Below are positions 1 to 7,403 of a DNA stretch of 11,890 nt, piece by piece. The translations under genes and the position numbers were made by a program. This stretch comes from Desulfuromonadales bacterium C00003107 (GTDB taxonomy: Bacteria; Desulfobacterota; Desulfuromonadia; Desulfuromonadales; Syntrophotaleaceae), in contig MAXT01000027.1 of NCBI GenBank assembly GCA_001751225.1, positions 1 through 11,890 of the forward strand. The letters are read 5' to 3'. Position 1 is the stretch's first letter, and each line of letters begins with the position of its first letter. The notes under the pieces were generated by a model. It ran no database searches. It was not told where the DNA came from and was given only the letters and a program-made list of their open reading frames with translations.

Positions 1-974
<974 letters not shown>

Positions 975-1009
975 TTACCTTTCTTGATGGCATCGCAAAA
1001 AGACCCGAC

Positions 1010-1088
1010 CTACGGCATTGCAGTGTGTTTTCGGGACTTCAACATACGGTGTATGCCTTCATCCCTGAAAAGCCACTACGCCTTGTAG
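1010..1088. repeat. 79-bp imperfect palindrome between recX and alaS
   Basis: The element is almost symmetrical about position 1049. The centre is CATAC-GGT-GTATG (1043-1055). Outward from it are GGGA/TCCC, then TTTTC/GAAAA, then CAGTG/CACT, then CTAC (1010-1013) and GTAG (1085-1088) at the ends, with mismatches and small bulges between. Read on the minus strand (the direction of recX and alaS), the hairpin is followed 8 bases later by a TTTTT run (998-1002), so it could act as a terminator or attenuator of the recX transcript. The compact symmetric build is also typical of dispersed intergenic palindromic repeats. No second copy is visible in this window. No convincing promoter for alaS was found in the gap. 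Confidence 0.6.
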
Positions 1089-1111
1089 ATCGAAATTTTT
1101 ATTTAGCCATC

Positions 1112-1567
1112 TCATAGTTTTTTCAGTTGATCCAGTACGGTCGCCAAGGCAAAGCCCCGGCGTAAAAAATAATTGACGACCCGGCGTTTTTCCCGATCGT
1201 CTGCTTGGCCATAGTCAAAGGAAGCAAAGCGTCGTTCGAGTAATTCGGTGAGCAGCGTTTCTTCGCTGAAATCGTCTTTCAGTTCTGCCAGGGCTTGCTC
1301 GGCAAGTTCTTCGCCTACGCCTGCAAGTTGCAACTCTCGTCGCAATCGCCCACCGACAGCCCGGCCACTGGTAAGCAAATGGCGGGCTTTGCAACGGGCA
1401 AAGCGAGCATCGTCGACATAGCCGTATTCCCGGCAGCGGTCCACCGTGGCATCGATGACCTCCGCCTCAAAGCCTTTGCGATGCAGCCTTGACGCTAGCT
1501 CTTTTTCACTCCGTTCGCGGGTCTTCAATAACCGCAGTGCGGCGTTGAAGGCCTCATTCCTGGTCAT
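1112..1567 (-). CDS. recX: Regulatory protein RecX
   Basis: This is a RecX-family protein of 151 residues (family usually ~150-160). RecX binds RecA filaments in the cytoplasm and modulates their recombinase and coprotease activity. The sequence shows the all-helical repeat pattern of the family: an N-terminal RxLLxxRERSEKELASRLxRKGF block, then VIDATVDRCREYGYVDDARFARCKARHL, and a C-terminal RRVVNYFLRRGFALATVLDQL block. A longer frame reaches back to 1630, but that extra stretch only overlaps the pilT 3' end and lacks family similarity. The ATG at 1565-1567 ([11 protein letters not shown]) was chosen, with GAGG just upstream. It overlaps the pilT stop by 14 bp, so translation is probably coupled. 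RecX together with recA two genes upstream supports the assignment. Confidence 0.9.
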   Translation of the reverse strand: MTRNEAFNAALRLLKTRERSEKELASRLHRKGFEAEVIDATVDRCREYGYVDDARFARCKARHLLTSGRAVGGRLRRELQLAGVGEELAEQALAELKDDFSEETLLTELLERRFASFDYGQADDREKRRVVNYFLRRGFALATVLDQLKKL

Positions 1568-2720
1568 TAACCTCGGGCGACAAATCCGCCTCGTCCTCTT
1601 GGGTTGGTTCGTGGGACTGCTCGAAAGCATCCCAACTTAAATCGGAGGTAGAGGAGATGCCGGAGGCCTTGAGCTTGAAGTCGTCGGGGTTAGAGCTCTG
1701 GCGTAGGGCTTCTTCAAAGCTGATAAGCTTTTGCTTGTAAAGTGTCATCAGCGACTGGTCGAAGGTCTGCATGCCGTAAGAAACGTAACCCTGCTGAATA
1801 GTGTCTCGCAGAAGTTTGGTCTTTTCCCGGTCGTCAATGAGGTCACGCGTACGGGCAGTGGAAACCATGACCTCCACGGCTGGAACCCGGCCCTTGCCGT
1901 CGGCCCGTGGCACTAGTCGCTGGGAGACGACTGCCTTGAGGATGCCGGATAACTGGGCGCGAATCTGGCGGTGCTGATGGGGCGGAAACACCGAAATGAT
2001 ACGGTTGATCGACTCCGGTGCGTCGACGGTATGCAGAGTGGCCAGCACCAGGTGGCCAGTCTCGGCAGCGTGCAGTGCCGTCTCCACCGTCTCTTGATCG
2101 CGCATCTCGCCGACCAGGATTACGTCCGGGTCTTGGCGCAGGGCATATTTAAGGGCGATGGGAAAACTTTCAGTATCACTACCGATTTCCCGTTGATTGA
2201 TGATCGACTTGCGGTCCTTGTGAAGGAATTCGATCGGATCCTCCACAGTAATGATGTGTACGGTGCGCTCGCTGTTGATGTGGTCGATCATAGCCGCAAG
2301 GGTGGTTGATTTACCGGAACCTGTGGCACCGGTAACCAATACCAGTCCGCGGTGTTCCATGGCGATCTTCTTGATCACCGGCGGCAGGACCAAGTCGTCT
2401 AGTTTGGGGATTATAAAGGGGATGACGCGAAACACCATGGTGATGCTGCCGCGCTGGCTGAAGACATTGGCACGGAATCGACCTAGACCGGGAACACCGT
2501 AGGCCATATCGATTTCGTGGGTCTCTTCAAAGAGACGCCGGCGCTTCTCGTTCATGATGGCAAAAGCCATCTGCCGGGTTTCGTCGGCGCTGATCCGATT
2601 GGCTTTGGGCAGCGGCCGCAGGGCACCATCGATACGGTAAATGGGTGGTAGCCCCGGCTTGATGTGAATATCCGAAGCCTTGGCTTTAAGAGCTACTGTG
2701 AGGATTTCATTCAGTTCCAT
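1554..2720 (-). CDS. pilT: PilT-family type IV pilus retraction ATPase paralogue
   Basis: This is a 388-residue secretion-type hexameric ATPase of the PilT/PilU family. Such proteins sit at the cytoplasmic base of type IV pili and power pilus disassembly. An N-terminal PAS-like domain starts with [12 protein letters not shown]. It is followed by Walker [10 protein letters not shown] (131-139), the Asp box ITVEDPIEF (157-165), Walker [10 protein letters not shown] (200-208) and the His box ATLHT (227-231). The usual retraction motif AIRNL is RTRDL here (290-294). The C-terminus carries an acidic, Ser-rich tail of ~35 residues (354-388) beyond the normal end. The start ATG at 2718-2720 (MELNEIL) matches the family and has GGGGA upstream; the frame's earlier ATGs lie inside recA. 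It overlaps recA and recX by 14 bp each. Desulfuromonadota often carry several pilT paralogues, so this need not be the main retraction motor. Confidence 0.9.
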   Translation of the reverse strand: MELNEILTVALKAKASDIHIKPGLPPIYRIDGALRPLPKANRISADETRQMAFAIMNEKRRRLFEETHEIDMAYGVPGLGRFRANVFSQRGSITMVFRVIPFIIPKLDDLVLPPVIKKIAMEHRGLVLVTGATGSGKSTTLAAMIDHINSERTVHIITVEDPIEFLHKDRKSIINQREIGSDTESFPIALKYALRQDPDVILVGEMRDQETVETALHAAETGHLVLATLHTVDAPESINRIISVFPPHQHRQIRAQLSGILKAVVSQRLVPRADGKGRVPAVEVMVSTARTRDLIDDREKTKLLRDTIQQGYVSYGMQTFDQSLMTLYKQKLISFEEALRQSSNPDDFKLKASGISSTSDLSWDAFEQSHEPTQEDEADLSPEVNDQE

Positions 2721-3744
2721 GGTCCCCATCCGCTGCAACGGCGGCCGGCGTTGCCAGGCCGAAGTGCTCAAAGAGTTTACGTTCGATGGTCAGGCCCATG
2801 TCGGGGTGCTCGCGCAGAAACTGCTTAGCGTTTTCCCGACCCTGACCGATGCGCTCGCCTTCAAAGGAATACCAGGCGCCGCTCTTGTCGATGATGTCGT
2901 GGGCTGCGCCGAGATCGACCAGATCCCCCTCGCGGGAGATGCCCTCGCCGTACATGATGTCGAATTCGGCCTCCTTAAAGGGAGGCGCGACCTTGTTCTT
3001 GACCACTTTGACCCGGGTACGGTTGCCGATCACATCCTGCCCCTGTTTCAGGGCCGCGATGCGTCTAATATCCATGCGTATCGACGAGTAAAACTTGAGG
3101 GCGTTGCCGCCGGTGGTGGTTTCCGGGTTGCCGAACATGACGCCGATCTTCATGCGGATCTGATTGATAAAGATCAGACTGCAATTCGATTTGCTGATGG
3201 TGCCGGTGAGTTTCCGCAGAGCCTGGGACATGAGTCGTGCCTGCAAGCCCATATGAGAGTCACCCATCTCTCCTTCGATTTCGGCCCGTGGCACCAGGGC
3301 AGCTACGGAGTCGACTACCAGCACGTCAATAGCGCCGCTGCGCACCAGTACCTCGGTGATTTCCAAGGCCTGTTCGCCGGTGTCGGGCTGGGAGACCAGC
3401 AGGTCGTCGGTCTTGACGCCCAGTTTACGGGCGTAGCTGATGTCCAAGGCGTGCTCGGCATCCACAAAGGCAGCGATGCCGCCTTTTTTCTGCGCTTCAG
3501 CGACAATATGCAGGGCCAGGGTCGTCTTGCCCGAGGATTCAGGACCATAGATTTCGGTAATGCGGCCGCGGGGGATACCGCCGACCCCAAGGGCCAGATC
3601 GATGCTCAGGGCCCCGGTGGGGATGACCTCGATGTCGGGCATGGCGCAGTCTTCTCCGAGGCGCATGATACTGCCCTTACCGAATTGTTTTTCAATTTGG
3701 CTCATGGCCAAGTCGATGGCGCGATCGCGGTTGTTGTCGCTCAT
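2707..3744 (-). CDS. recA: Recombinase RecA
   Basis: This is the full-length 345-residue RecA, the ATP-dependent recombinase that forms filaments on single-stranded DNA, drives strand exchange and activates LexA self-cleavage. It shows Walker [10 protein letters not shown] (67-75), the FVDAEHALD segment, Walker B-type [12 protein letters not shown], loop 1 around [10 protein letters not shown], the [26 protein letters not shown] stretch covering loop 2, and [18 protein letters not shown]. The C-terminus ([13 protein letters not shown]) is shorter and only mildly acidic compared with E. coli. The ATG at 3742-3744 is preceded by AAGGA about 10 bases upstream. Only 33 bp separate it from thpR, and that gap contains no recognisable LexA palindrome. 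It is therefore probably transcribed from the upstream operon promoter or from a promoter inside thpR/cinA. Confidence 0.98.
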   Translation of the reverse strand: MSDNNRDRAIDLAMSQIEKQFGKGSIMRLGEDCAMPDIEVIPTGALSIDLALGVGGIPRGRITEIYGPESSGKTTLALHIVAEAQKKGGIAAFVDAEHALDISYARKLGVKTDDLLVSQPDTGEQALEITEVLVRSGAIDVLVVDSVAALVPRAEIEGEMGDSHMGLQARLMSQALRKLTGTISKSNCSLIFINQIRMKIGVMFGNPETTTGGNALKFYSSIRMDIRRIAALKQGQDVIGNRTRVKVVKNKVAPPFKEAEFDIMYGEGISREGDLVDLGAAHDIIDKSGAWYSFEGERIGQGRENAKQFLREHPDMGLTIERKLFEHFGLATPAAVAADGDHGTE

Positions 3745-3777
3745 ATAGTTGAAATCCTTTGGTGGTTAAAGGTCGTT

Positions 3778-4356
3778 TTAGGGCTGAGGTCCGCTCAGGG
3801 TCACCGTGTGCCTCGGCAGGTGCAGCGCACCTCGGGGGCCGAGTCGGCTTTCATAGAGAACCAGTTGATCGAGCTGTGCACTACCGCAGTCCCGGTCACT
3901 AAAGGAATCGAGTATTCGTCCAGCCCCGGGAACGGGCTTTCGGTGGCGACCAAGGGTCAGGTGGGGCACAAAGGGCCGGTCGTCAATCGGTAGCTGCAGG
4001 ATATCCAGCTCCGTCTTCAGGGCTCCATGTAGCTGACTCAAGGTGTTGCCGCCGTTAAGACCCAGCCAGACCACCCGTGGTCTGCTGCGGGAAGGAAAGG
4101 CACCGACCCCGGAAAATGTCGCTGTGACAGGAGGCTGTAAGCCACCTATCGATAGCATAGAAGTGCCGAGCTTTTCAAGGGAATCTTCTGCAATATCGCC
4201 GAGGAAGGCCAGGGTCAAATGGATCGTTCCCGGCTTCACCCAGCGTATCCCCGGCAGGGCTGTTGCCAGTTCCTGTTGCAGCTTGGCGATGATCCGCAGG
4301 GTGGCTTCCGGCAGGGGCAGGGCGATAAAGGCGCGTATCTTGGTCATGGGCGGCAT
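3778..4356 (-). CDS. thpR: RNA 2',3'-cyclic 3'-phosphodiesterase (2H family, LigT/ThpR)
   Basis: This is a 192-residue 2H-phosphoesterase. Family members open 2',3'-cyclic phosphate RNA ends to 2'-phosphates; some were first described as 2'-5' RNA ligases. The two catalytic HxTx motifs are visible as HLTL at residues 46-49 and HLTL at 132-135, spaced as the fold requires. The N-terminus KIRAFIALPLP is typical, and RPRVVWLGL forms the central strand. The ATG at 4354-4356 has AGGTCGAG upstream; a second ATG three codons downstream (MTKIRAF) is a possible alternative start. It follows cinA after 16 bp and precedes recA by 33 bp, so it sits within the cinA-recA operon. This neighbourhood is common in delta-type Proteobacteria, but a direct role in recombination is not established. 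Confidence 0.92.
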   Translation of the reverse strand: MPPMTKIRAFIALPLPEATLRIIAKLQQELATALPGIRWVKPGTIHLTLAFLGDIAEDSLEKLGTSMLSIGGLQPPVTATFSGVGAFPSRSRPRVVWLGLNGGNTLSQLHGALKTELDILQLPIDDRPFVPHLTLGRHRKPVPGAGRILDSFSDRDCGSAQLDQLVLYESRLGPRGALHLPRHTVTLSGPQP

Positions 4357-4372
4357 TTTCTCGACCTGCTGT

Positions 4373-5611
4373 TCACAGCCGGGTGTTCAGGTAGCGGCGC
4401 ACCCATTCCAGGGCCATGCAGCTGGCCATACGACGAATTTTTTCCCGCTCGCCGCTGAAACGGTAGCCCTTGACCTGCTCCGATTGACCATCACAGAGAG
4501 CGAGGAATACCGTGCCTACCGGTTTTTGCGGGGTGCCGCCATCGGGGCCGGCGATGCCGGTGATGGCCAGGCCCAAGTCGCTGCCGGCGGCGGAGCGGAT
4601 GCCTTGCGCCATGGCCAGGGCGCAGGTCTCGCTGACTGCACCGGGATTTTGCAGAATCTCGGTCGGTACCTGCAGCCAGTCGTGCTTGGCGGTATTGGAA
4701 TAGGTCACCGCACCCCGTTCGAAAAAGGCCGAGGCGCCGGGCAGTTCGGTAAGCATGCGGGCGACTTCCCCGCCGGTACACGATTCGGCCAGAGCAATGG
4801 TCAATCCCGCATCGGTAAGCATACGGCCGACATTGCCGGCCAGGGTCTCCTGGCCGTTGGCAAAGACATAGGGTTCCAGCAGTTGGCGAGCTTGGAGCTC
4901 GGCTCGGTCGAGCAGCGGTTCTGCCGACTCGCCACTGGCCCGGAGTTTAACATGGACGAATGGGAAATCGACGCCAAAGGCCAAGGCGATTCCACTGGGC
5001 AGGGCCTGAGTGTCAAATAATTCTTCAACCCTTGGCTCCGAAAGACCGAACACTTTAAGTATGCGTTCCTGTAGAGGACTAGTCCCGCCGCTACGTTGTT
5101 GCATGCGCGGAAGCACCTGTTGTTCAAGCATGTCGACCATTTCCTTGGGTACCCCGGGCAGAAAGAACAGATCGCAGTCTTGTTGGTGCAGGGTGAAACC
5201 AGGAGCGGTGCCGAGGCGGTTGCCGAGGATGGTCGACTTTAGGGGCAACAGGGCCTGTTTTTCATTGCGCGGATTCATCTCCATATTGCGTTCGACAAAA
5301 AAGGCTCGGATCTGCGCCAGAGCTTCATCATTAAGAACCAGGCGCCGGCCGAAGGCTCGAGCAGCTATCCGCGCGGTCAGGTCATCTTCGGTGGGTCCGA
5401 GACCGCCGGTAACGATGACCACTTCCCGCTTGCTGGCCAGATCGCATAGGGCACCTTCGATTTCCTCCTCCACATCGCCCACCACTCGGGATTCCCGTAT
5501 GATATAGCCCTGTGTGCCGAGGATGTTGGCGATACGCGAGGTGTTAGTGTCGGCCATTTCGCCGTTGATCAGCTCATCGCCGGTGGCAAGTACCGCAATG
5601 TTGAGACTCAT
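4373..5611 (-). CDS. cinA: CinA-family protein with C-terminal NMN amidohydrolase (PncC) domain
   Basis: This is a 412-residue two-domain CinA protein. The N-terminal domain (about 1-170) is a MoaB/MogA-like fold with GDELINGEMADTN (11-23) and TGGLGPTEDD (68-77); in characterised members it hydrolyses ADP-ribose. The C-terminal domain (about 255-410) is PncC-like, deamidating nicotinamide mononucleotide to nicotinate mononucleotide for NAD salvage; it carries ESCTGG (276-281), ITGIAGPDGG (350-359) and KPVGTV (363-368). Both domains look intact. The start at 5609-5611 (MSLNIAVLATG) is fixed by GGAGGG 7 bases upstream and by a 4-bp ATGA overlap with the pgpA stop. A longer frame to 5638 would enter pgpA without a better site. 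Linkage of cinA to recA is widespread and was first noted in competence operons of Gram-positives; here it is probably housekeeping. Confidence 0.95.
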   Translation of the reverse strand: MSLNIAVLATGDELINGEMADTNTSRIANILGTQGYIIRESRVVGDVEEEIEGALCDLASKREVVIVTGGLGPTEDDLTARIAARAFGRRLVLNDEALAQIRAFFVERNMEMNPRNEKQALLPLKSTILGNRLGTAPGFTLHQQDCDLFFLPGVPKEMVDMLEQQVLPRMQQRSGGTSPLQERILKVFGLSEPRVEELFDTQALPSGIALAFGVDFPFVHVKLRASGESAEPLLDRAELQARQLLEPYVFANGQETLAGNVGRMLTDAGLTIALAESCTGGEVARMLTELPGASAFFERGAVTYSNTAKHDWLQVPTEILQNPGAVSETCALAMAQGIRSAAGSDLGLAITGIAGPDGGTPQKPVGTVFLALCDGQSEQVKGYRFSGEREKIRRMASCMALEWVRRYLNTRL

Positions 5612-6081
5612 GCTCGGCCCTCCAGAAAAAATGTCCAAAGTAACAGGCCGAGGCGCAGGGCCAGAGCACCGTAGAGGCCGGCAACCACATCGTCCAGCAC
5701 GACACCAAAACCGTTTTTCAGTCGCCGGTCGAACCAGGAGGCCGGTGGTGGTTTAACGATGTCGAAGATGCGGAATAGCACGAAGCCGAGCAGGGCATTG
5801 GTCCAGGAAAAGGGCAGCAGGGCCACCGTAACCAGGTAACCGACCAACTCGTCGATGACAATGCGGCCATCATCAGCCTCACCATAGATGTGGCCGGCCG
5901 CTCCGGCCACCCAGAAGGAGAGGCAGAGCAGGGCGCACCAGGTGAGGATGTAGAGGGGCGCCGGCAGGGTCGCCAGTAGGTAAAAAGCCGGTATCCCGGC
6001 CAGGGTGCCGACGGTGCCAGAGGCAATGGGGCTGTAGCCGAGCCCGGCATTGCTCGCCAAACAGAGGACGAAGCGGCGCAT
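5608..6081 (-). CDS. pgpA: Phosphatidylglycerophosphatase A
   Basis: This is a 157-residue integral inner-membrane lipid phosphatase that dephosphorylates phosphatidylglycerol phosphate to phosphatidylglycerol, a late step of anionic phospholipid synthesis. Family signatures are GLGYSPIASGTVGTL (13-27), the acidic ADDGRIVIDELVGYLVT (69-85), FRIFDIVKPPP (103-113) and NGFGVVLDDVVAGLYG (123-138). Hydrophobic membrane segments lie near 30-60, 82-106 and 132-152. The ATG at 6079-6081 has an ideal Shine-Dalgarno, AAGGAG (6087-6092), 5 bases upstream. It is the first gene of the minus-strand cluster. A readable sigma70 promoter lies 70-100 bp upstream, and its stop overlaps the cinA start by 4 bp. 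Confidence 0.95.
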   Translation of the reverse strand: MRRFVLCLASNAGLGYSPIASGTVGTLAGIPAFYLLATLPAPLYILTWCALLCLSFWVAGAAGHIYGEADDGRIVIDELVGYLVTVALLPFSWTNALLGFVLFRIFDIVKPPPASWFDRRLKNGFGVVLDDVVAGLYGALALRLGLLLWTFFLEGRA

Positions 6082-6111
6082 GTATGCTCCTTAGGTATCA
6101 AACGCTGGGGG

Positions 6112-6135
6112 GATGGCCGAGGCCGGTGGGCCATC
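6112..6135. repeat. Perfect 7-bp stem hairpin in the pgpA leader
   Basis: GATGGCC (6112-6118) and GGCCATC (6129-6135) form a perfect inverted repeat with a 10-base GC-rich loop that can form further GGCC pairs. It lies between the predicted pgpA transcription start (about 6145) and its Shine-Dalgarno (6087-6092), so it would be in the 5' untranslated leader. No U-run follows on either strand, so it is not a standard terminator. It could stabilise the leader or be incidental in GC-rich DNA. Confidence 0.4.
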
Positions 6136-6151
6136 GGCATGCAGGACTAAC

Positions 6152-6180
6152 AAGATAGCAACTCAGGTAGGGAAAATCAA
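6152..6180 (-). promoter_or_regulatory. Sigma70-type promoter for the pgpA-cinA-thpR-recA-pilT-recX cluster
   Basis: On the minus strand TTGATT (-35, 6175-6180) is followed after exactly 17 bases by TATCTT (-10, 6152-6157); each hexamer matches consensus at 4 of 6. Transcription would start near 6145, giving a leader of about 65 bases before pgpA. No other promoter this good was noticed between here and the pgpA start. Confidence 0.55.
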
Positions 6181-6219
6181 AGGGGAAATGTCGTGGGGAG
6201 AGCGGTGCTGAAAGGGGTT

Positions 6220-6246
6220 GGCGGGAAGCCGTGAGGACTTCCCGCC
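6220..6246 (-). terminator. Hairpin terminator after the TupA-like gene
   Basis: GGCGGGAAG (6220-6228) and CTTCCCGCC (6238-6246) form a perfect 9-bp GC-rich stem with a 9-base loop, starting 18 bases after the stop codon of the substrate-binding protein gene on the minus strand. The following tract (AACCCCTTTC on the minus strand) is only weakly U-rich, so termination may be incomplete or need help. It separates this gene from the pgpA operon transcribed in the same direction. Confidence 0.6.
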
Positions 6247-6264
6247 GGGATGATTATGTAAAAG

Positions 6265-7164
6265 TTAAGGGTGTATGACTGGACCGATGGGCCAGACCGG
6301 ATAGAAGAAGGGAAATCCACCGGTTTGATCTTTGCCGAAGTGGGCCATGAAATTCTGAATTTCGGGCGACATGATGAAGTCGGCCAAAGCCTTGGCTCCA
6401 GCATGATTTGCTTGGGGGTGGCGAGCCGGATTGGCCTCCATGAGAATGTAGGGGCGGCGCATGGTGGGGTCCTGATCGACCAAGATCTGTGCCTTGCCAA
6501 AGGGATGTTTTTCAAACACAGAGGGCATGCGGCCAAAGATGAAATAGGCTTCTTTGTTAGCGCCGAAAAGCGGAACATCACCGGAATAAGGTGCTTCGTC
6601 CTGAACAAACCAGGCACCGCTCGGACGGATTTTGGCCCGTTTCCACAGAGTATGACCGACCTCCCGGGGGCCGTTGCTGTTGACATCCATGAAGGTGCTC
6701 TGGGTGGTAGCGATGCGCTTCAACGCCTCTGCTCCGTCCTTCATGCCGCGGATGCCGGCCGGGTCGCTGGCCGGACCGTAAATAACAAGGTCATTGCGAG
6801 CGCAGGGGCGCATGTTGATGCCGTGGCCGTCGGCCACCAGGTCAGTGGTAATGTCGCCGGCATGCATAACCAAGAAGTCGGCATCGCCACTGCGAAAGGG
6901 TCCCGAAATCGTTGACCGCGGGCCGGTGGCAATCAATTCAATCTGATAATCGGTCTTAGCTTCGAAACGTTGCACGATAACATCCCACAGGCCAGTCATG
7001 GTCATGCCGCCAATGACACAGGCTCGTACTGTAGTATTTTGATTGCTTGCCGGTTCGGCCTCTGGTTTGTTTGGTGATGCTGCCAGGGCTGTTTGAGCCA
7101 TCAGTAGGCAGCCAAGTAAAGCCACGACAAGGCCGCGGGCAGGATTGTATATCGCTGGTTTCAT
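6265..7164 (-). CDS. TupA-like periplasmic substrate-binding protein (tungstate/molybdate type, divergent ligand motif)
   Basis: This is a 299-residue exported substrate-binding protein. Residues 1-29 form a Sec signal peptide with a hydrophobic core (GLVVALLGCLLM) and a likely cut after ALA-A. The mature part resembles the TupA group of oxyanion-binding proteins: GLWDVIVQRFEAKT, DADFLVMHAGDITTDLVADGHGINMRP, NDLVIYGPASDPAGI, GAEALKRIA, LWKRAKIRPSGAWF and NPARHPQANHAGAKALADFIMSPEIQNF all follow the TupA layout. The TTTS motif that holds tungstate in classical TupA is replaced by IGGM around residues 51-54, so the ligand may differ. The start at 7162-7164 has AAGGAG 7 bases upstream and gives a clean signal peptide; the frame continues to 7236 without a better start. 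No permease or ATPase gene is adjacent; the partner is the divergent TonB receptor. A ModE-like operator lies upstream. Confidence 0.8.
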   Translation of the reverse strand: MKPAIYNPARGLVVALLGCLLMAQTALAASPNKPEAEPASNQNTTVRACVIGGMTMTGLWDVIVQRFEAKTDYQIELIATGPRSTISGPFRSGDADFLVMHAGDITTDLVADGHGINMRPCARNDLVIYGPASDPAGIRGMKDGAEALKRIATTQSTFMDVNSNGPREVGHTLWKRAKIRPSGAWFVQDEAPYSGDVPLFGANKEAYFIFGRMPSVFEKHPFGKAQILVDQDPTMRRPYILMEANPARHPQANHAGAKALADFIMSPEIQNFMAHFGKDQTGGFPFFYPVWPIGPVIHP

Positions 7165-7250
7165 CGAGTCTCTCCTTGCATTCTTTTTAGGTGCTTGTAG
7201 CGTCATTGGGTCTAAATATGCAGCTTTTGGAGTCAAAAATTAACCTCAGG

Positions 7251-7277
7251 ACGTTATTTGCGTGACGATATAACGAT
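7251..7277 (-). promoter_or_regulatory. ModE-like operator 1 (TupA-like gene side)
   Basis: On the minus strand the site reads CGTTATAT, 8 bases, AAATAACG: a perfect 6-bp inverted repeat CGTTAT-N12-ATAACG at 7252-7275, flanked by AT and T. From memory, the E. coli modA operator bound by molybdate-loaded ModE has the same half-sites and the same 12-base spacing; by eye about 19 of 24 positions agree. It lies 87-113 bp upstream of the TupA-like start and would cover the -10 of its tentative promoter, so repression under molybdate sufficiency is the natural model. Confidence 0.65.
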
Positions 7278-7293
7278 GTATTGCAGGGTGCAA
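7265..7293 (-). promoter_or_regulatory. Tentative promoter for the TupA-like gene
   Basis: On the minus strand TTGCAC (7288-7293) lies 17 bases from TATCGT (7265-7270). The -35 is poor (3 of 6) and the -10 moderate (4 of 6); TATATC three bases away is an alternative -10. The -10 falls inside ModE-like operator 1, mirroring the arrangement on the receptor side. This would give a leader of roughly 90 bases. Confidence 0.3.
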
Positions 7294-7358
7294 GTTAGAA
7301 GTGTTTTAAGTGGGTGCGGTTCTGGTTTCAGTAGTTTGCGTAGCGCTATGTTGACTGC

Positions 7359-7388
7359 TTGACAACGGTTGCGGGGTGTCGTTATGGT
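7359..7388 (+). promoter_or_regulatory. Sigma70-type promoter for the TonB-dependent receptor
   Basis: A perfect -35 TTGACA (7359-7364) is followed after 18 bases by TATGGT (7383-7388, 4 of 6); TTATGG at 17 bases is the alternative. Transcription would start near 7395, about 78 bases before the receptor ATG. The -10 lies inside ModE-like operator 2, so repressor binding would directly block RNA polymerase. Confidence 0.6.
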
Positions 7389-7403
7389 CTCGCGATTATA
7401 GCG
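7380..7403 (+). promoter_or_regulatory. ModE-like operator 2 (TonB receptor side)
   Basis: CGTTAT (7380-7385) and ATAGCG (7398-7403) form an inverted repeat with one mismatch and a 12-base spacer, the same geometry as operator 1. It covers the -10 and the expected start point of the receptor promoter. It is a weaker match than operator 1 (about 16 of 24 to the E. coli modA operator as remembered), but its exact spacing and placement on the promoter argue against chance. Confidence 0.5.

Noticed and set aside
3745-3777. LexA (SOS) operator upstream of recA
   Set aside because: Neither the Geobacter-type GGTT...ACC palindrome nor the E. coli CTG-N10-CAG form is present in the gap.
2680-3993. 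Open frame of 437 codons on the plus strand opposite recA
   Set aside because: It lies almost entirely antisense to recA and the end of thpR, has no family similarity, and reflects GC-rich codon usage of recA read backwards.
4043-5020. Open frame of 325 codons on the plus strand opposite thpR and cinA
   Set aside because: It is antisense to two clearly intact conserved genes and shows low-complexity Gly/Ala/Gln composition with no recognisable domain.
7105-7116. Possible lipoprotein box (ALLG-C at residues 15-19) in the TupA-like protein
   Set aside because: The cysteine is in the middle of the hydrophobic core and is followed by LLMAQTALAA with a good signal peptidase I site; a soluble periplasmic protein is more likely.
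7165-7236. Longer N-terminus for the TupA-like protein starting at 7236
   Set aside because: It would bury the signal peptide 24 residues inside, and the start at 7164 has a strong AAGGAG site.
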